A DNA stretch of 64,000 bases from Novosphingobium sp. Fuku2-ISO-50 (GTDB lineage: Bacteria; Pseudomonadota; Alphaproteobacteria; Sphingomonadales; Sphingomonadaceae). The notes beneath the pieces are model-generated. The model was not told the DNA's origin. It worked only from the letters and a program-made list of their open reading frames with translations, and did no database searches. A program made the position numbers and the translations under genes. The DNA is taken from the NCBI RefSeq assembly GCF_001519055.1, contig NZ_KQ954303.1:1-64000 (forward strand), read 5' to 3'. Positions within the stretch are counted from its first letter, which is position 1; each line of letters starts with the position of its first letter. This document shows, piece after piece, positions 1 through 7,612 of the stretch.

Positions 1-78
1 ACACGTTGATTCAGTACAAGAGCCTAAAAGCGCTTATCGGGGGGTAGGGAAGAGCCTCGACTCTTTACCAAGCACGCT

Positions 79-177
79 TATGCGAAAACTCGCATAAGAC
101 CTCCATATGCCATAAATCGCATAAACAAATTTTATGCCCCAAATAGCATATTGCCATTTTATGTGATTTAGGGCATA
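79..177 (+). promoter_or_regulatory. Four HipB-type operators upstream of hipBA
   Basis: Four copies of an inverted repeat TATGC-N8-GCATA lie at 79-96, 106-123, 133-150 and 160-177 (the last has TATGT in its left arm). Their starts are exactly 27 bp apart. E. coli HipB binds TATCC-N8-GGATA operators upstream of hipBA, so the arm length and spacer match that family although the arm sequence differs. The stretch is AT-rich compared with the rest of the window and ends 20 bp before the hipB start, which has a good AGGAG ribosome site. I infer autoregulation by the HipB-HipA complex. Bases 1-78 hold nothing else that I recognise. Confidence 0.8.
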
Positions 178-197
178 AAGCGATCTAGGAGAAACCT

Positions 198-449
198 ATG
201 TCGCGTATCGCCCGGTCCCCCCGCCAGTTGGGCAACATCATACAGCGAACCCGCAAGCAGCGGGGCCTGACGCAAACCGAGCTCGCCAATCTGGCGGGGC
301 TACGCCAAGAGATGGTTTCGAAGATCGAGACAGGGCACGAAGCCACCAAGCTCTCGTCGATATACGCATTGTTTGCCGCGCTTGATCTTGAGTTGGTCGT
401 CGACACTCGTTCCGGACGACCGGCCAAGGATATCGAGGACATCTTCTGA
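198..449 (+). CDS. hipB: HipB-like XRE-family antitoxin
   Basis: This 83-residue protein is one helix-turn-helix domain (about residues 10-70) with the XRE signature GLTQTELANLAGLRQEMVSKIE. The ATG follows an AGGAG ribosome site, and the stop overlaps the start of the next gene (TGATG), so the two are translationally coupled. In characterised systems HipB binds operators as a dimer and neutralises the HipA kinase. Four operator-like repeats upstream fit that role. Length is close to E. coli HipB (88 residues). It sits on what looks like an integrated element, next to an integrase gene. Confidence 0.9.
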   Translation: MSRIARSPRQLGNIIQRTRKQRGLTQTELANLAGLRQEMVSKIETGHEATKLSSIYALFAALDLELVVDTRSGRPAKDIEDIF

Positions 450-1777
450 TGGCGCGCCGCAAGGCACATGCGCCGCTCAATGTCCTCATCAACAATCGCC
501 TCGTCGGGCGATTGCGCAAAGAGGCGAGTGGCGCGGTCAGCTTTCAATATGACCAGACCTGGCTTGACTGGGATCCGGCGTTCGCGATCTCCCTGTCGCT
601 GCCTATGCGCGAAACGGCCTATAGCGGCGAGCAAGTCGTCGCCGTCTTCGACAATCTGTTACCCGACAGTCCAAACGTGCGCAGGCGTGTGGCTGAACGC
701 ATGGGGACCCAAGGGGCCGACTACTTCAGCCTGCTGGCAGCAATCGGGCGCGACTGTGTGGGGGCCATGCAGTTCCTGCCCGATGACGTGCCCGCCGATG
801 TCGAGCCCTACGTGAAGGGCGAGCCCGTCAGTGACGAAGAGATTGAAGCCATTCTCGCCAGCCTCGCGACGGCGCCGCTTGGCATGGACAAGGAGCAAGA
901 GTTTCGCATTTCAATCGCGGGCGCCCAGGAAAAGACGGCACTCCTTCGGCATGAAGGCCAATGGATGCGGCCCATCGGGACAACCCCGACCACCCATCTC
1001 CTGAAACCTCAACTCGGAGAGATCCCGACCGCCTTCGGTCCGATCGACATGGCAGCGAGCGTCGATAACGAGCATTACTGCCTGAAGCTCATGGAGGCCT
1101 TCGGCCTCGATGTCGCACAGACAGAGGTCGTCACATTCGGCGAGCGGCGCGTGCTGGTGGTCGAACGCTTCGATCGGCGCTGGCGAAATGTCGGGCATCT
1201 TCTGCGCCTGCCGCAGGAAGACTGTTGCCAGGCAATGGGCATACCATCGGCGCAGAAATACCAGAACAATGGCGGCCCAGGCATGGCCGATATCCTGACC
1301 CTGCTGCAACGCTCGGACGAGCCGCAGATGGATCAAGTGGATTTCTTTAAGAGCCAGATCCTGTTCTGGCTGATCGGGGCAACAGACGGGCACGGCAAGA
1401 ATTTCAGCTTATTCCTGAAGCCGGAGGGCCGGTACAGTCTGACGCCGTTCTACGATGTGCTCTCTGCACAGCCCGCTTTCGACAAGCGCCAGATTCCGAA
1501 CAACAAATACAAGCTCGCCATGTCGGTTGGCAAAAGTCGCCACTACCGCATCCTGGAAGTGGTCGGACGGCACTTCGTACAGTCCGGCAAGGCGGCCGGC
1601 CTCGGCTCCACCCTCATGAAGAAGGCCATTACAGACATTCTTGAGCGCGCCAAGAACGCGCCGGACAAGGCACTGTCCCTTATGCCGGGCGATTTCGCGC
1701 AAGAGGTACATGACAGCATCGCGGCCAGTATGCCTGCCCGGTTGCGCCTACTCGAAACGGCGTTTGAGGAGTTGTAA
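449..1777 (+). CDS. hipA: HipA-like serine/threonine kinase toxin
   Basis: The 442-residue protein is a full-length HipA. In E. coli HipA phosphorylates glutamyl-tRNA synthetase, halting translation and promoting persistence. Key positions are intact: Ser155 in RISIAGAQEKTALL (matching the autophosphorylated Ser150), and Asp313 and Asn318 in GATDGHGKNFS and Asp336 in FYDVLSA (matching Asp309, Asn314 and Asp332). The N-terminal subdomain (about 8-110) is also present, so this is a one-chain HipA and not a split HipS-HipT system. It is coupled to hipB. I infer an active toxin; the target is not shown by the sequence. Confidence 0.9.
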   Translation: MARRKAHAPLNVLINNRLVGRLRKEASGAVSFQYDQTWLDWDPAFAISLSLPMRETAYSGEQVVAVFDNLLPDSPNVRRRVAERMGTQGADYFSLLAAIGRDCVGAMQFLPDDVPADVEPYVKGEPVSDEEIEAILASLATAPLGMDKEQEFRISIAGAQEKTALLRHEGQWMRPIGTTPTTHLLKPQLGEIPTAFGPIDMAASVDNEHYCLKLMEAFGLDVAQTEVVTFGERRVLVVERFDRRWRNVGHLLRLPQEDCCQAMGIPSAQKYQNNGGPGMADILTLLQRSDEPQMDQVDFFKSQILFWLIGATDGHGKNFSLFLKPEGRYSLTPFYDVLSAQPAFDKRQIPNNKYKLAMSVGKSRHYRILEVVGRHFVQSGKAAGLGSTLMKKAITDILERAKNAPDKALSLMPGDFAQEVHDSIAASMPARLRLLETAFEEL

Positions 1778-2080
1778 TTCGAGCTCGTCGCGAAAGAACC
1801 ATCGGAGAGCATAAGGCACGCGTACCCAGTGAAATGTCGTGCCGGAGTTGCCGCTTCCCCGAAACAAGTGGCCAGCGACCAACGCAACGAAGACTGAGTC
1901 GGCTGCCCTCAGGCATGGAAGGACCGCACCCATTGCAAAATGGTACCGATCGATCTCATCGACATGAAGTTACCGTTCGGTTGCACGTCAAACTCTTCTA
2001 CTCTGAACAAATCCCGATCGGTAAGAAATGGCAGGAGCCAAGCTGACTGCTGAAAATTCTGCCCGATCGGGAAAATTTGG
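1778..2080. other. Gene-free stretch between hipA and the integrase
   Basis: This 303-bp stretch separates the convergent hipA and integrase genes. Short open frames are present but none has a ribosome site or family-like composition. I see no clear terminator, repeat or second attachment-site copy here. Confidence 0.5.
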
Positions 2081-3379
2081 TCACTGTAACGGACGGCTGC
2101 GGGGGCGTCCGCGACGGCGTCCTCGAGGCGCTTCCGGTTTCGCCTTCCCGCTCTTCGCTTTCCCCTGAATTATCGGCACGGGTCTGGGGCCAGCCGCCGC
2201 CTCCCGCAGGCTGTCGAGATAGTCTGACCAATGCTGCATCATGGCTACCCGCTCGTCCCAATATTCGCCGCGCGCGTAGGCACGGCGAACCGATGAAGCT
2301 TCCTGGTGGGCCAACTGCCGCTCGATGGCATCCGGGTTCCACCGGCCCATTTCGTTGAGCAGGGTCGCAGCCATTGCCCGGAAGCCATGAGCGGTCATTT
2401 CACCGTTGGCGTACCCCATCCGACGCAAGGCCTGGTTCACGCCGTTCTCCGACATAGGCCGCCTCGGGCTTCCCATGCAGGGGAAGAGGTGCTGGCGATG
2501 GCCAGTCAACTCTCTGAGTTCCTCGATCATGGCCAGAGCTTGCCGGGAGAGAGGTACCCTGTGCGGCCGCCGCATCTTCATCTTCTCGACCGGGATCGAC
2601 CAGATCGCCTTGTCGACATCGATCTCGGTCCATTCCGCCTGGCGCAGTTCGCCCGGGCGGACGAACAGGTGCGGGGAGAGCCTTAGCGCCATTCTTGTGA
2701 CCGCCTGGCCGTTGTAGGCGTCGATGGTTTGGAGAAGGATCCCGACCTCGTCCGGATCGATGATAGCGGCGTGGTGTGTTGTCCGTGGCGTAGTCAGGGC
2801 ACCGCGCAAATCGGCGGCCACATCGCGGTCGCAGCGCGCGGTCGCAATGCCATAGCGGAACACCCGGCTCAGCACGCTTCGCATGCGGCGCGCACTCTCA
2901 TAACGACCGTTAGCCTCGACCTTGCGAAGAACGGCGAGAGCCTCGTGGGGGGTGATGCCGTTGATCGGGTGCGTTCCGATTAGCGGATAGGCCATGCTCA
3001 AAAGCCAACGAACCTTGTCGAGGGTGACTTCGGCGCGTCCCTCGCGTTCGCACTTGCCGAGCCACTCCTGCGCGACATCCTTGAAGGAGGTCGCCGAGGC
3101 AAATTTGGCCACGACTTTCGCTCGCTTCTTTTCCAGGACAGGGTCGATGCCGTCGGCGACCGCCTTTCTGGCCTCACGGCACTTTTCGCGGGCTTCGGCG
3201 AGCGAGACCGTTGGCCAAGCCCCGATGTGCAGCGCCTTCTGGCGGCCGGCGAAGCGGTAGCGGAAACACCAGAGCTTCGATCCGGTGGAATTGATGAGGA
3301 GGACGAGACCCTGTCCGTCGGCGAGTCTGTAGGGCTTGGGCTTTGGCTTGGCGGCACTGATCTGGAGTTGTGTGAGCAT
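2081..3379 (-). CDS. P4-type tyrosine recombinase (integrase)
   Basis: The 432-residue protein has the layout of tRNA-targeting prophage and island integrases: an N-terminal arm-binding domain (about 1-90, with the phrase LADGQGLVLLI), a core-binding domain (100-195) and a catalytic domain (205-400). Catalytic residues are visible: Arg241 (RPGELR), His331 and Arg334 (HGFR), His358 (LAHQ) and Tyr368 (RRAYAR). A longer reading frame upstream runs back into the tRNA gene; I chose the ATG at 3379, where homology to the family begins. The C-terminus is a basic tail of about 30 residues. It lies 178 bp from the 3' end of tRNA-Leu, the usual place for such an enzyme beside its attachment site. Confidence 0.93.
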   Translation of the reverse strand: MLTQLQISAAKPKPKPYRLADGQGLVLLINSTGSKLWCFRYRFAGRQKALHIGAWPTVSLAEAREKCREARKAVADGIDPVLEKKRAKVVAKFASATSFKDVAQEWLGKCEREGRAEVTLDKVRWLLSMAYPLIGTHPINGITPHEALAVLRKVEANGRYESARRMRSVLSRVFRYGIATARCDRDVAADLRGALTTPRTTHHAAIIDPDEVGILLQTIDAYNGQAVTRMALRLSPHLFVRPGELRQAEWTEIDVDKAIWSIPVEKMKMRRPHRVPLSRQALAMIEELRELTGHRQHLFPCMGSPRRPMSENGVNQALRRMGYANGEMTAHGFRAMAATLLNEMGRWNPDAIERQLAHQEASSVRRAYARGEYWDERVAMMQHWSDYLDSLREAAAGPRPVPIIQGKAKSGKAKPEAPRGRRRGRPRSRPLQ

Positions 3380-3557
3380 CGTCGTGATCCCGGTTTTTCC
3401 GGGCCCGCCCAACAGCCACGACAACAGCCACAAATGTGTGGTTATTGTGCTGGAAGCAGCTGGAACAACCCGGACGGTTGCCAGCGATCTTCGATGAAAA
3501 TGTGCTTTGAAACCAGCCTCTTGCTGGATCTCCCCGGACGTTGCCGGGGAGAACATA

Positions 3558-3644
3558 TGGTGCCCAGAAGAGGACTCGAACCTCCACGCCCTTGCGAGCG
3601 CCAGCACCTGAAGCTGGTGCGTCTACCAATTCCGCCATCTGGGC
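3558..3644 (-). tRNA. tRNA-Leu (anticodon CAG)
   Basis: An 87-base class II tRNA including an encoded CCA end (bases 3558-3560). The acceptor stem pairs GCCCAGA with TCTGGGC, the D-loop region is TGGCGGAATTGG, the anticodon stem CCAGC/GCTGG closes the loop TTCAGGT giving CAG, a long variable arm follows, and the T-loop is GGTTCGAGTCC. The 3' end faces the integrase gene. The gene is intact, as expected when an element integrates into a tRNA 3' end and restores it. Confidence 0.95.
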
Positions 3645-3789
3645 ACGGGGCGTAGGGCAAAGCGCCTTCCGCCGGGTAGGAGGGCGCCGATAAGGGGTGG
3701 CGGCGGGGCTGTCAACAAGGCTTTGGCAAAAGAATGGGATTCCTTTGTTTTGGTTCCAGCTTCGCCATTGAATCGGCTATGGAGGCTGT

Positions 3790-3874
3790 GCCATTGGGGA
3801 GGCTGTGCCATTGGGGCGGCTGTGCCATTGGGGCGGCTGTGCCATTGGGGCAGCTGTGCCATTGGGCATTCGCG
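3790..3874. repeat. 17-bp tandem repeat, about five copies
   Basis: The unit GCCATTGGGGCGGCTGT recurs at 3790, 3807, 3824, 3841 and 3858, with single-base changes (first copy GGGGAGG, fourth GGGGCAG) and a decayed last copy. It ends about 90 bp before the NDUFA9-like gene. A period of 17 does not preserve a reading frame, so a coding role is unlikely. Confidence 0.9.
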
Positions 3875-3966
3875 ACGGTGCGCCGGTTTCGACAGGCGGC
3901 GAATCGCGATGACTGATCATCACCGTGTGGCGACACGCGGCGCAACTGACATCTTGAGGACTGAGC

Positions 3967-4917
3967 ATGACCATCGGCAGGACGCGCGATCTGGACGGCA
4001 AGCTTATCGCGCTGGTTGGGGGGACCGGGTTTCTCGGGACGCACCTCGCGCAGGAATTGCTCGATCGTGGTGCGCGCCTGCGCATTGCCAGCCGGCATCC
4101 CGAGCAGGGGTTCAAGGTCAAGCCGTTGGGCAATCTGGGCCAGGTCCAGATCGTCGCGGTCGATGTGACCAAGCCGCACACGCTGCGGGTCGCGCTGACC
4201 GGCGTCGATGCGGTGGTCAATCTGGTCGGCGCCTTTTCCGGCAATCTCGATGACGTGCAGGGCAAGGGCGCCGGGCAGATCGCCGCAATTGCGCGTGAGG
4301 CGGGGGCGCGGGCGTTTGTCCATGTTTCCGCGATCGGCGCCGATGCGGCTTCGCCGATTGCCTATGCCCGGACCAAGGCCGAGGGCGAAGCGGCCGTGCT
4401 GGCTGCCTTTCCCGACGCGGTGGTGCTGCGTCCTTCGGTGCTGTTCGGATCGGACGACCGGTTTCTGACGCTGTTTGCCGGGCTGATGGCGATGCCGGTC
4501 CTGCCGGTCTTTGCGCCTGCGGCCAGATTGCAGCCGCTCGATGTCGATGACGCGGCGCAAGCGATCGGCAATGTGCTTGCAGCGCCTGCGGTCCATGCCG
4601 GAAAGACCTGTGAACTGGCCGGGCCCGAAGTGCTGAGCGTGCTGGAGCTGAACCGCCGCATCGCGCGCGCCACTCGCCGTTCGCCGCTGTTTGTCGAATT
4701 GTCCGACGGGATGGGCAGCCTGATCGCGGCATTGCCGTTCACGCCGATTTCACGCGATCAATATGCGCTGCTGCGTCAGGGCAATGTCGCTTCGGGCGCG
4801 TTGCCGGGGATTCGCGATCTCGGCGTGCCGCCGCGCCCGCTCGACCTGTTTCTCGACCGCTGGCTGGTGACCTGGCGCAAGCATGGCCGGTTCGGGACGC
4901 GCGTCGGCGCCGTCTGA
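3967..4917 (+). CDS. NDUFA9-like NAD(P)-binding protein (atypical SDR)
   Basis: The 316-residue protein has an N-terminal Rossmann fold with the glycine motif VGGTGFLGTHL (about residues 16-27), the segment AVVNLVGAFSG and the YARTK region, like the complex I NDUFA9 subunit and NmrA-like atypical short-chain dehydrogenases. Bacterial members are often annotated as complex I NDUFA9 subunit family proteins; they bind NAD(P)H, and their enzymatic activity is generally unproven. It is convergent with the GST gene, with 32 bp between the stops. A tandem-repeat array lies in its upstream region. Confidence 0.82.
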   Translation: MTIGRTRDLDGKLIALVGGTGFLGTHLAQELLDRGARLRIASRHPEQGFKVKPLGNLGQVQIVAVDVTKPHTLRVALTGVDAVVNLVGAFSGNLDDVQGKGAGQIAAIAREAGARAFVHVSAIGADAASPIAYARTKAEGEAAVLAAFPDAVVLRPSVLFGSDDRFLTLFAGLMAMPVLPVFAPAARLQPLDVDDAAQAIGNVLAAPAVHAGKTCELAGPEVLSVLELNRRIARATRRSPLFVELSDGMGSLIAALPFTPISRDQYALLRQGNVASGALPGIRDLGVPPRPLDLFLDRWLVTWRKHGRFGTRVGAV

Positions 4918-4949
4918 ACGGGGGCCTGATCGGGCGGGCAGGCCCCCGT

Positions 4950-5621
4950 TCAGGCGTTTACGTCGCCATAGTGATCGGGCGGTTTGATCACGTCCATGCG
5001 TTCGGTCAGCAGCGGGCGAAAGCTGGGACGGCTTTTCAGCGCCGAATACCAGCCGCGCGCCTGTTCGTGCTGTGACCAGTCGATTCCGCCGAGATAGTCG
5101 GCCACCGAAATCTGCGCCGCTGCGGCAAGATCGGCGAGGCTCATGGTCGCTCCTGCCAGCCACGGGCGATTGTCGATCAGGAAATCGACATAGTCGAGAT
5201 AGTCGTTGGCCAGCCGGATCGTTTCGCGCAACGAGCGGGCATCGGGCGGCTGGCGCAGGATCAGGCGCTTTTTCATCCGCTCGTCGAGCAGCGGGCCGGT
5301 AACGCCTGCAAAGAAGTTTTCGTCGAACAGCGCGACCAGCCGGCGGATTTCGGCGCGATTGGCCGCAGTGCCGTTGATCATCGGCGCCTTGTCGACGGTC
5401 TCTTCGAAATATTCGGTGATGGCCCGGCTGTCGACCAGAACGAGGCCGCGTTCCGGATTGGTCAGAACCGGCGTGCGCAGCGCAGGGTTGAGCATCTGGA
5501 ACTCTTCGCGCTGTTCCCACGGGTTTTCGCGCACGAGTTCATAGCCGACGCCTTTTTCGCTGAGCAGAAGGCGAACCTTGCGGCTGAACGGACAGATCGG
5601 AAACTGGTAAAGGTGCCACAT
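4950..5621 (-). CDS. Glutathione S-transferase family protein
   Basis: The 223-residue protein has an N-terminal thioredoxin-like domain with YQFPICPFSRKVRLLL (CPFS in the position of the GST active-site motif) and the glutathione-binding phrase VLVDSRAITEYFEE, then an all-helical C-terminal domain containing LSLADLAAAAQ. I chose the ATG at 5621 (MWHLYQF), which matches how such proteins begin; an in-frame ATG at 5633 is possible, and the open frame upstream of that runs through the tandem repeats. The substrate is unknown. Confidence 0.85.
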   Translation of the reverse strand: MWHLYQFPICPFSRKVRLLLSEKGVGYELVRENPWEQREEFQMLNPALRTPVLTNPERGLVLVDSRAITEYFEETVDKAPMINGTAANRAEIRRLVALFDENFFAGVTGPLLDERMKKRLILRQPPDARSLRETIRLANDYLDYVDFLIDNRPWLAGATMSLADLAAAAQISVADYLGGIDWSQHEQARGWYSALKSRPSFRPLLTERMDVIKPPDHYGDVNA

Positions 5622-5671
5622 GATACCCGCCATAATGGCCGATCGCACAAAGCCAAGTCCAGCATGACAAT

Positions 5672-5751
5672 CACCCCATGAACAAGTTTGGCACCCCATG
5701 AACAAGTTTGGCACCCCATGGGCAAGTTTGGCACCCCATGGACAAGTTTGC
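5672..5751. repeat. 20-bp tandem repeat, four copies
   Basis: The unit CACCCCATGAACAAGTTTGG starts at 5672, 5692, 5712 and 5732, the last two copies with GGC or GAC replacing AAC. It lies between the end of the chemotaxis operon (5766) and the GST start, so it occupies the GST upstream region. Four directly abutting units with no spacers and no cas genes rule out a CRISPR array. Confidence 0.92.
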
Positions 5752-5765
5752 CATTCTTTCCGCGA

Positions 5766-6020
5766 TCACCGCAGCAGGCGCATCCGTTCGCGCAGGGTAT
5801 CGATGGCGATCTGTTCGATCTGTGCCTCGGGGCAATCCGCTTCGAGCAAGGCGGCGAGCGAGCGTTGTTTCTGGGCAATGAGATCGATCGCCTGAAGCGT
5901 GTCGACATGGCGCATGGCGATGTCCATGTCGACACACAGCGTGGCGCCGAGCGCCTCCACTTCCTGCGAGAGCTCTTCCAGCACCACCGCGATCTGGCGG
6001 TGGGTGGCGACGTTGACCAT
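5766..6020 (-). CDS. Small protein at the end of the chemotaxis operon
   Basis: The 84-residue protein starts at an ATG with a strong AGGAGG ribosome site at the proper distance. It is predicted to be almost all helical, rich in Glu, Leu and Ala with heptad-like spacing, and contains MRHVDTLQAIDLIAQKQRSL. There is no signal peptide or membrane segment. It is the last gene of the leftward che operon, 68 bp after cheW. I do not recognise a named family. A helical partner of a chemotaxis protein, possibly taking a CheZ-like place, is a guess from context only. Confidence 0.75.
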   Translation of the reverse strand: MVNVATHRQIAVVLEELSQEVEALGATLCVDMDIAMRHVDTLQAIDLIAQKQRSLAALLEADCPEAQIEQIAIDTLRERMRLLR

Positions 6021-6088
6021 CGAAGGCCTCCTGCTTGTGCGGCCGCCTGATGCGCCGACCTGATGGCTTTTGCCCCGGTGTGCGGCGC

Positions 6089-6532
6089 TCAGGCGGCTTC
6101 GACGAGTTGTGCCCCGTCGGTCAGCGCGGCGAGATTGAGCACCATGACCATGTGATCCTCGATCGCGGCGAGCCCTTCGAGAAAGGGGACGACGGTATCC
6201 TGGCCTGCGGTCGGCGGCGGCGGTTGCAAGGCGTTGTCGGGCACGGTGACGATGTCGCTGACCGAATCGACGATCCATCCGCCGACCTGGGCACCGATCT
6301 GGGTGACGATGATCGCATGGCGCGGGGTCGGTTCGGTCGCTCGCCAGCCGAGCCGGGCGGCAAGGTCGATGACCGGCAGCACCGTGCCGCGCAAGTTGAC
6401 GACGCCGGCAACATAATGCGGCACGCGGGGGAGCCGGGTTGTCGGGCTCCAGGCGCGGATTTCGCGGATCGACATGATGTCGAGCCCGAAGACCTGCCCT
6501 TCGACTTCGAAAGTGATCAGTTCGCGAAGCAT
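6089..6532 (-). CDS. cheW: CheW chemotaxis coupling protein
   Basis: The 147-residue protein is a single CheW domain: FEVEGQVFGLDIMSIREI near the start, VAGVVNLRGTVLPVIDLAARLG in the middle and the VDSVSDIVTV segment after it. CheW links receptors to the CheA kinase in the signalling array. I chose the ATG at 6532, which has a GGAGAAG ribosome site and matches the usual start (LITFEV); an ATG eleven codons upstream lacks one. No receptor gene is in the window, so its partners are encoded elsewhere. Confidence 0.95.
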   Translation of the reverse strand: MLRELITFEVEGQVFGLDIMSIREIRAWSPTTRLPRVPHYVAGVVNLRGTVLPVIDLAARLGWRATEPTPRHAIIVTQIGAQVGGWIVDSVSDIVTVPDNALQPPPPTAGQDTVVPFLEGLAAIEDHMVMVLNLAALTDGAQLVEAA

Positions 6533-6561
6533 GGCTCTTCTCCTGGCCTGGTGCACGGCGT

Positions 6562-6933
6562 TCAATGCGCAACGCGGCGAACGGCCGCGACAAGTTTGGC
6601 CGGGTCAAACGGCTTGACGATCCAGCCGGTCGCCCCGGCAGCGCGCGCGCGCGCCTTCTTGTCCTCGCTGCTTTCGGTGGTCAGCACGAGAATCGGCCGG
6701 TCGCGATGGCGGCTGCCTTCGCGCAGCCGCTCGATCAGGCCAAAGCCGTCGAGCCGGGGCATGTTGATGTCGGTGATCACGACATCGACTTCGTTGAGCG
6801 CCAGCCAGTCGAGCGCGGCCATGCCGTCTTCGGCCTGAGACACGTCGAAACCTTGCGTGGTGAGCGCGTGGTTGAGCAGCGCCCGCATCGACGGGCTGTC
6901 GTCAACAGTAAGAACGCGGGTAGCGGTGGTCAT
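6562..6933 (-). CDS. cheY: CheY chemotaxis response regulator
   Basis: The 123-residue protein is one receiver domain. The acidic pair is Asp11-Asp12 region (TVDDSPSMR), the phosphoacceptor is Asp55 (VVITDINMP), Thr is present in LTTESSEDKK and the conserved Lys in IVKPFDP. CheA would phosphorylate it, and CheY-P would act on the flagellar switch. The FliM of this locus lacks the usual CheY-binding peptide, so its docking site is not obvious. It lies 110 bp downstream of cheD. Confidence 0.95.
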   Translation of the reverse strand: MTTATRVLTVDDSPSMRALLNHALTTQGFDVSQAEDGMAALDWLALNEVDVVITDINMPRLDGFGLIERLREGSRHRDRPILVLTTESSEDKKARARAAGATGWIVKPFDPAKLVAAVRRVAH

Positions 6934-7045
6934 GCTGGTTGGCTCGCTGGTTGTGGAATGGCTGGGGGGTGAGGAAAGACGGGGGGGTGTGGAATGGCGG
7001 GATGCGCAATCGGCAAGAGGGTGCGGTGCCGTCGCGGGCGGGGTT

Positions 7046-7609
7046 TCAGAAAAGCTCGACATCGCCGGTGGCCTTTTCGGGTCTCATGGTGGGCTGTACC
7101 GGCGGGGCAAAGCGATCCTCGACATGGCGACAGCGCACCTGGCCCGACGCGGGCCGGAAATCGACGCGTCGGGCACTGGTCCCGCCAAGGTCGGATCGCA
7201 GCAGTTCGATTCCTTCGCGCTGAATGAAGCTTCGGGCGAAATCGGCGTTGGCACTGCCGATGCGCATCATGTTGCGGTTGACGTTGGCCCCGCCATAGAG
7301 ATGGGCCTTCAGCCTGCTTTTGCGCGCGCCCCTGGCCATCATCTGGTTGACCAGAAGCTCCATGAGATAAGTGCCGTAATATTCGTCGACGGGGCCGCCG
7401 CGGGTGCTGGCCGGCGGTTCGGCGAGCAGGAAGTGATTCATCCCGCCCAGATGCGCCTCGGGATCAAACAGGCATAGCGCGACGCAACTGCCAAGCACGG
7501 TCGACAACTCTGCGCGGGCATCGCCGCTGACCAGAGCCTGCCCCTGCATCACCGTGATGCGTTCGGGCGGCGGCGGGGAACCGGGGGGAAGGATGCGTTG
7601 TTCGAACAT
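7046..7609 (-). CDS. cheD: CheD chemoreceptor glutamine deamidase
   Basis: The 187-residue protein matches CheD, which deamidates glutamines on chemoreceptors. The catalytic Cys42 sits in LGSCVALCLFD and His59 in GGMNHFLL. The phrase AHLYGGANV and the later IGSANADFARSFI segment are also typical of the family. It follows cheB by 3 bp in the same operon. A C-terminal tail of about 30 residues beyond the core is present. Confidence 0.93.
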   Translation of the reverse strand: MFEQRILPPGSPPPPERITVMQGQALVSGDARAELSTVLGSCVALCLFDPEAHLGGMNHFLLAEPPASTRGGPVDEYYGTYLMELLVNQMMARGARKSRLKAHLYGGANVNRNMMRIGSANADFARSFIQREGIELLRSDLGGTSARRVDFRPASGQVRCRHVEDRFAPPVQPTMRPEKATGDVELF

Positions 7610-7612
7610 CGG

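Noticed and set aside
1834..2046. A 70-codon open frame between hipA and the integrase
   Set aside because: No ribosome site, no recognisable domain, and composition unlike a gene.
5622..5714. N-terminal extension of the GST through the repeat array
   Set aside because: The extra residues come from the 20-bp repeats and have no GST homology; the fold starts at MWHLYQF.
5672..5751. Possible CRISPR array
   Set aside because: The repeats abut directly with no spacers, and no cas genes are present.
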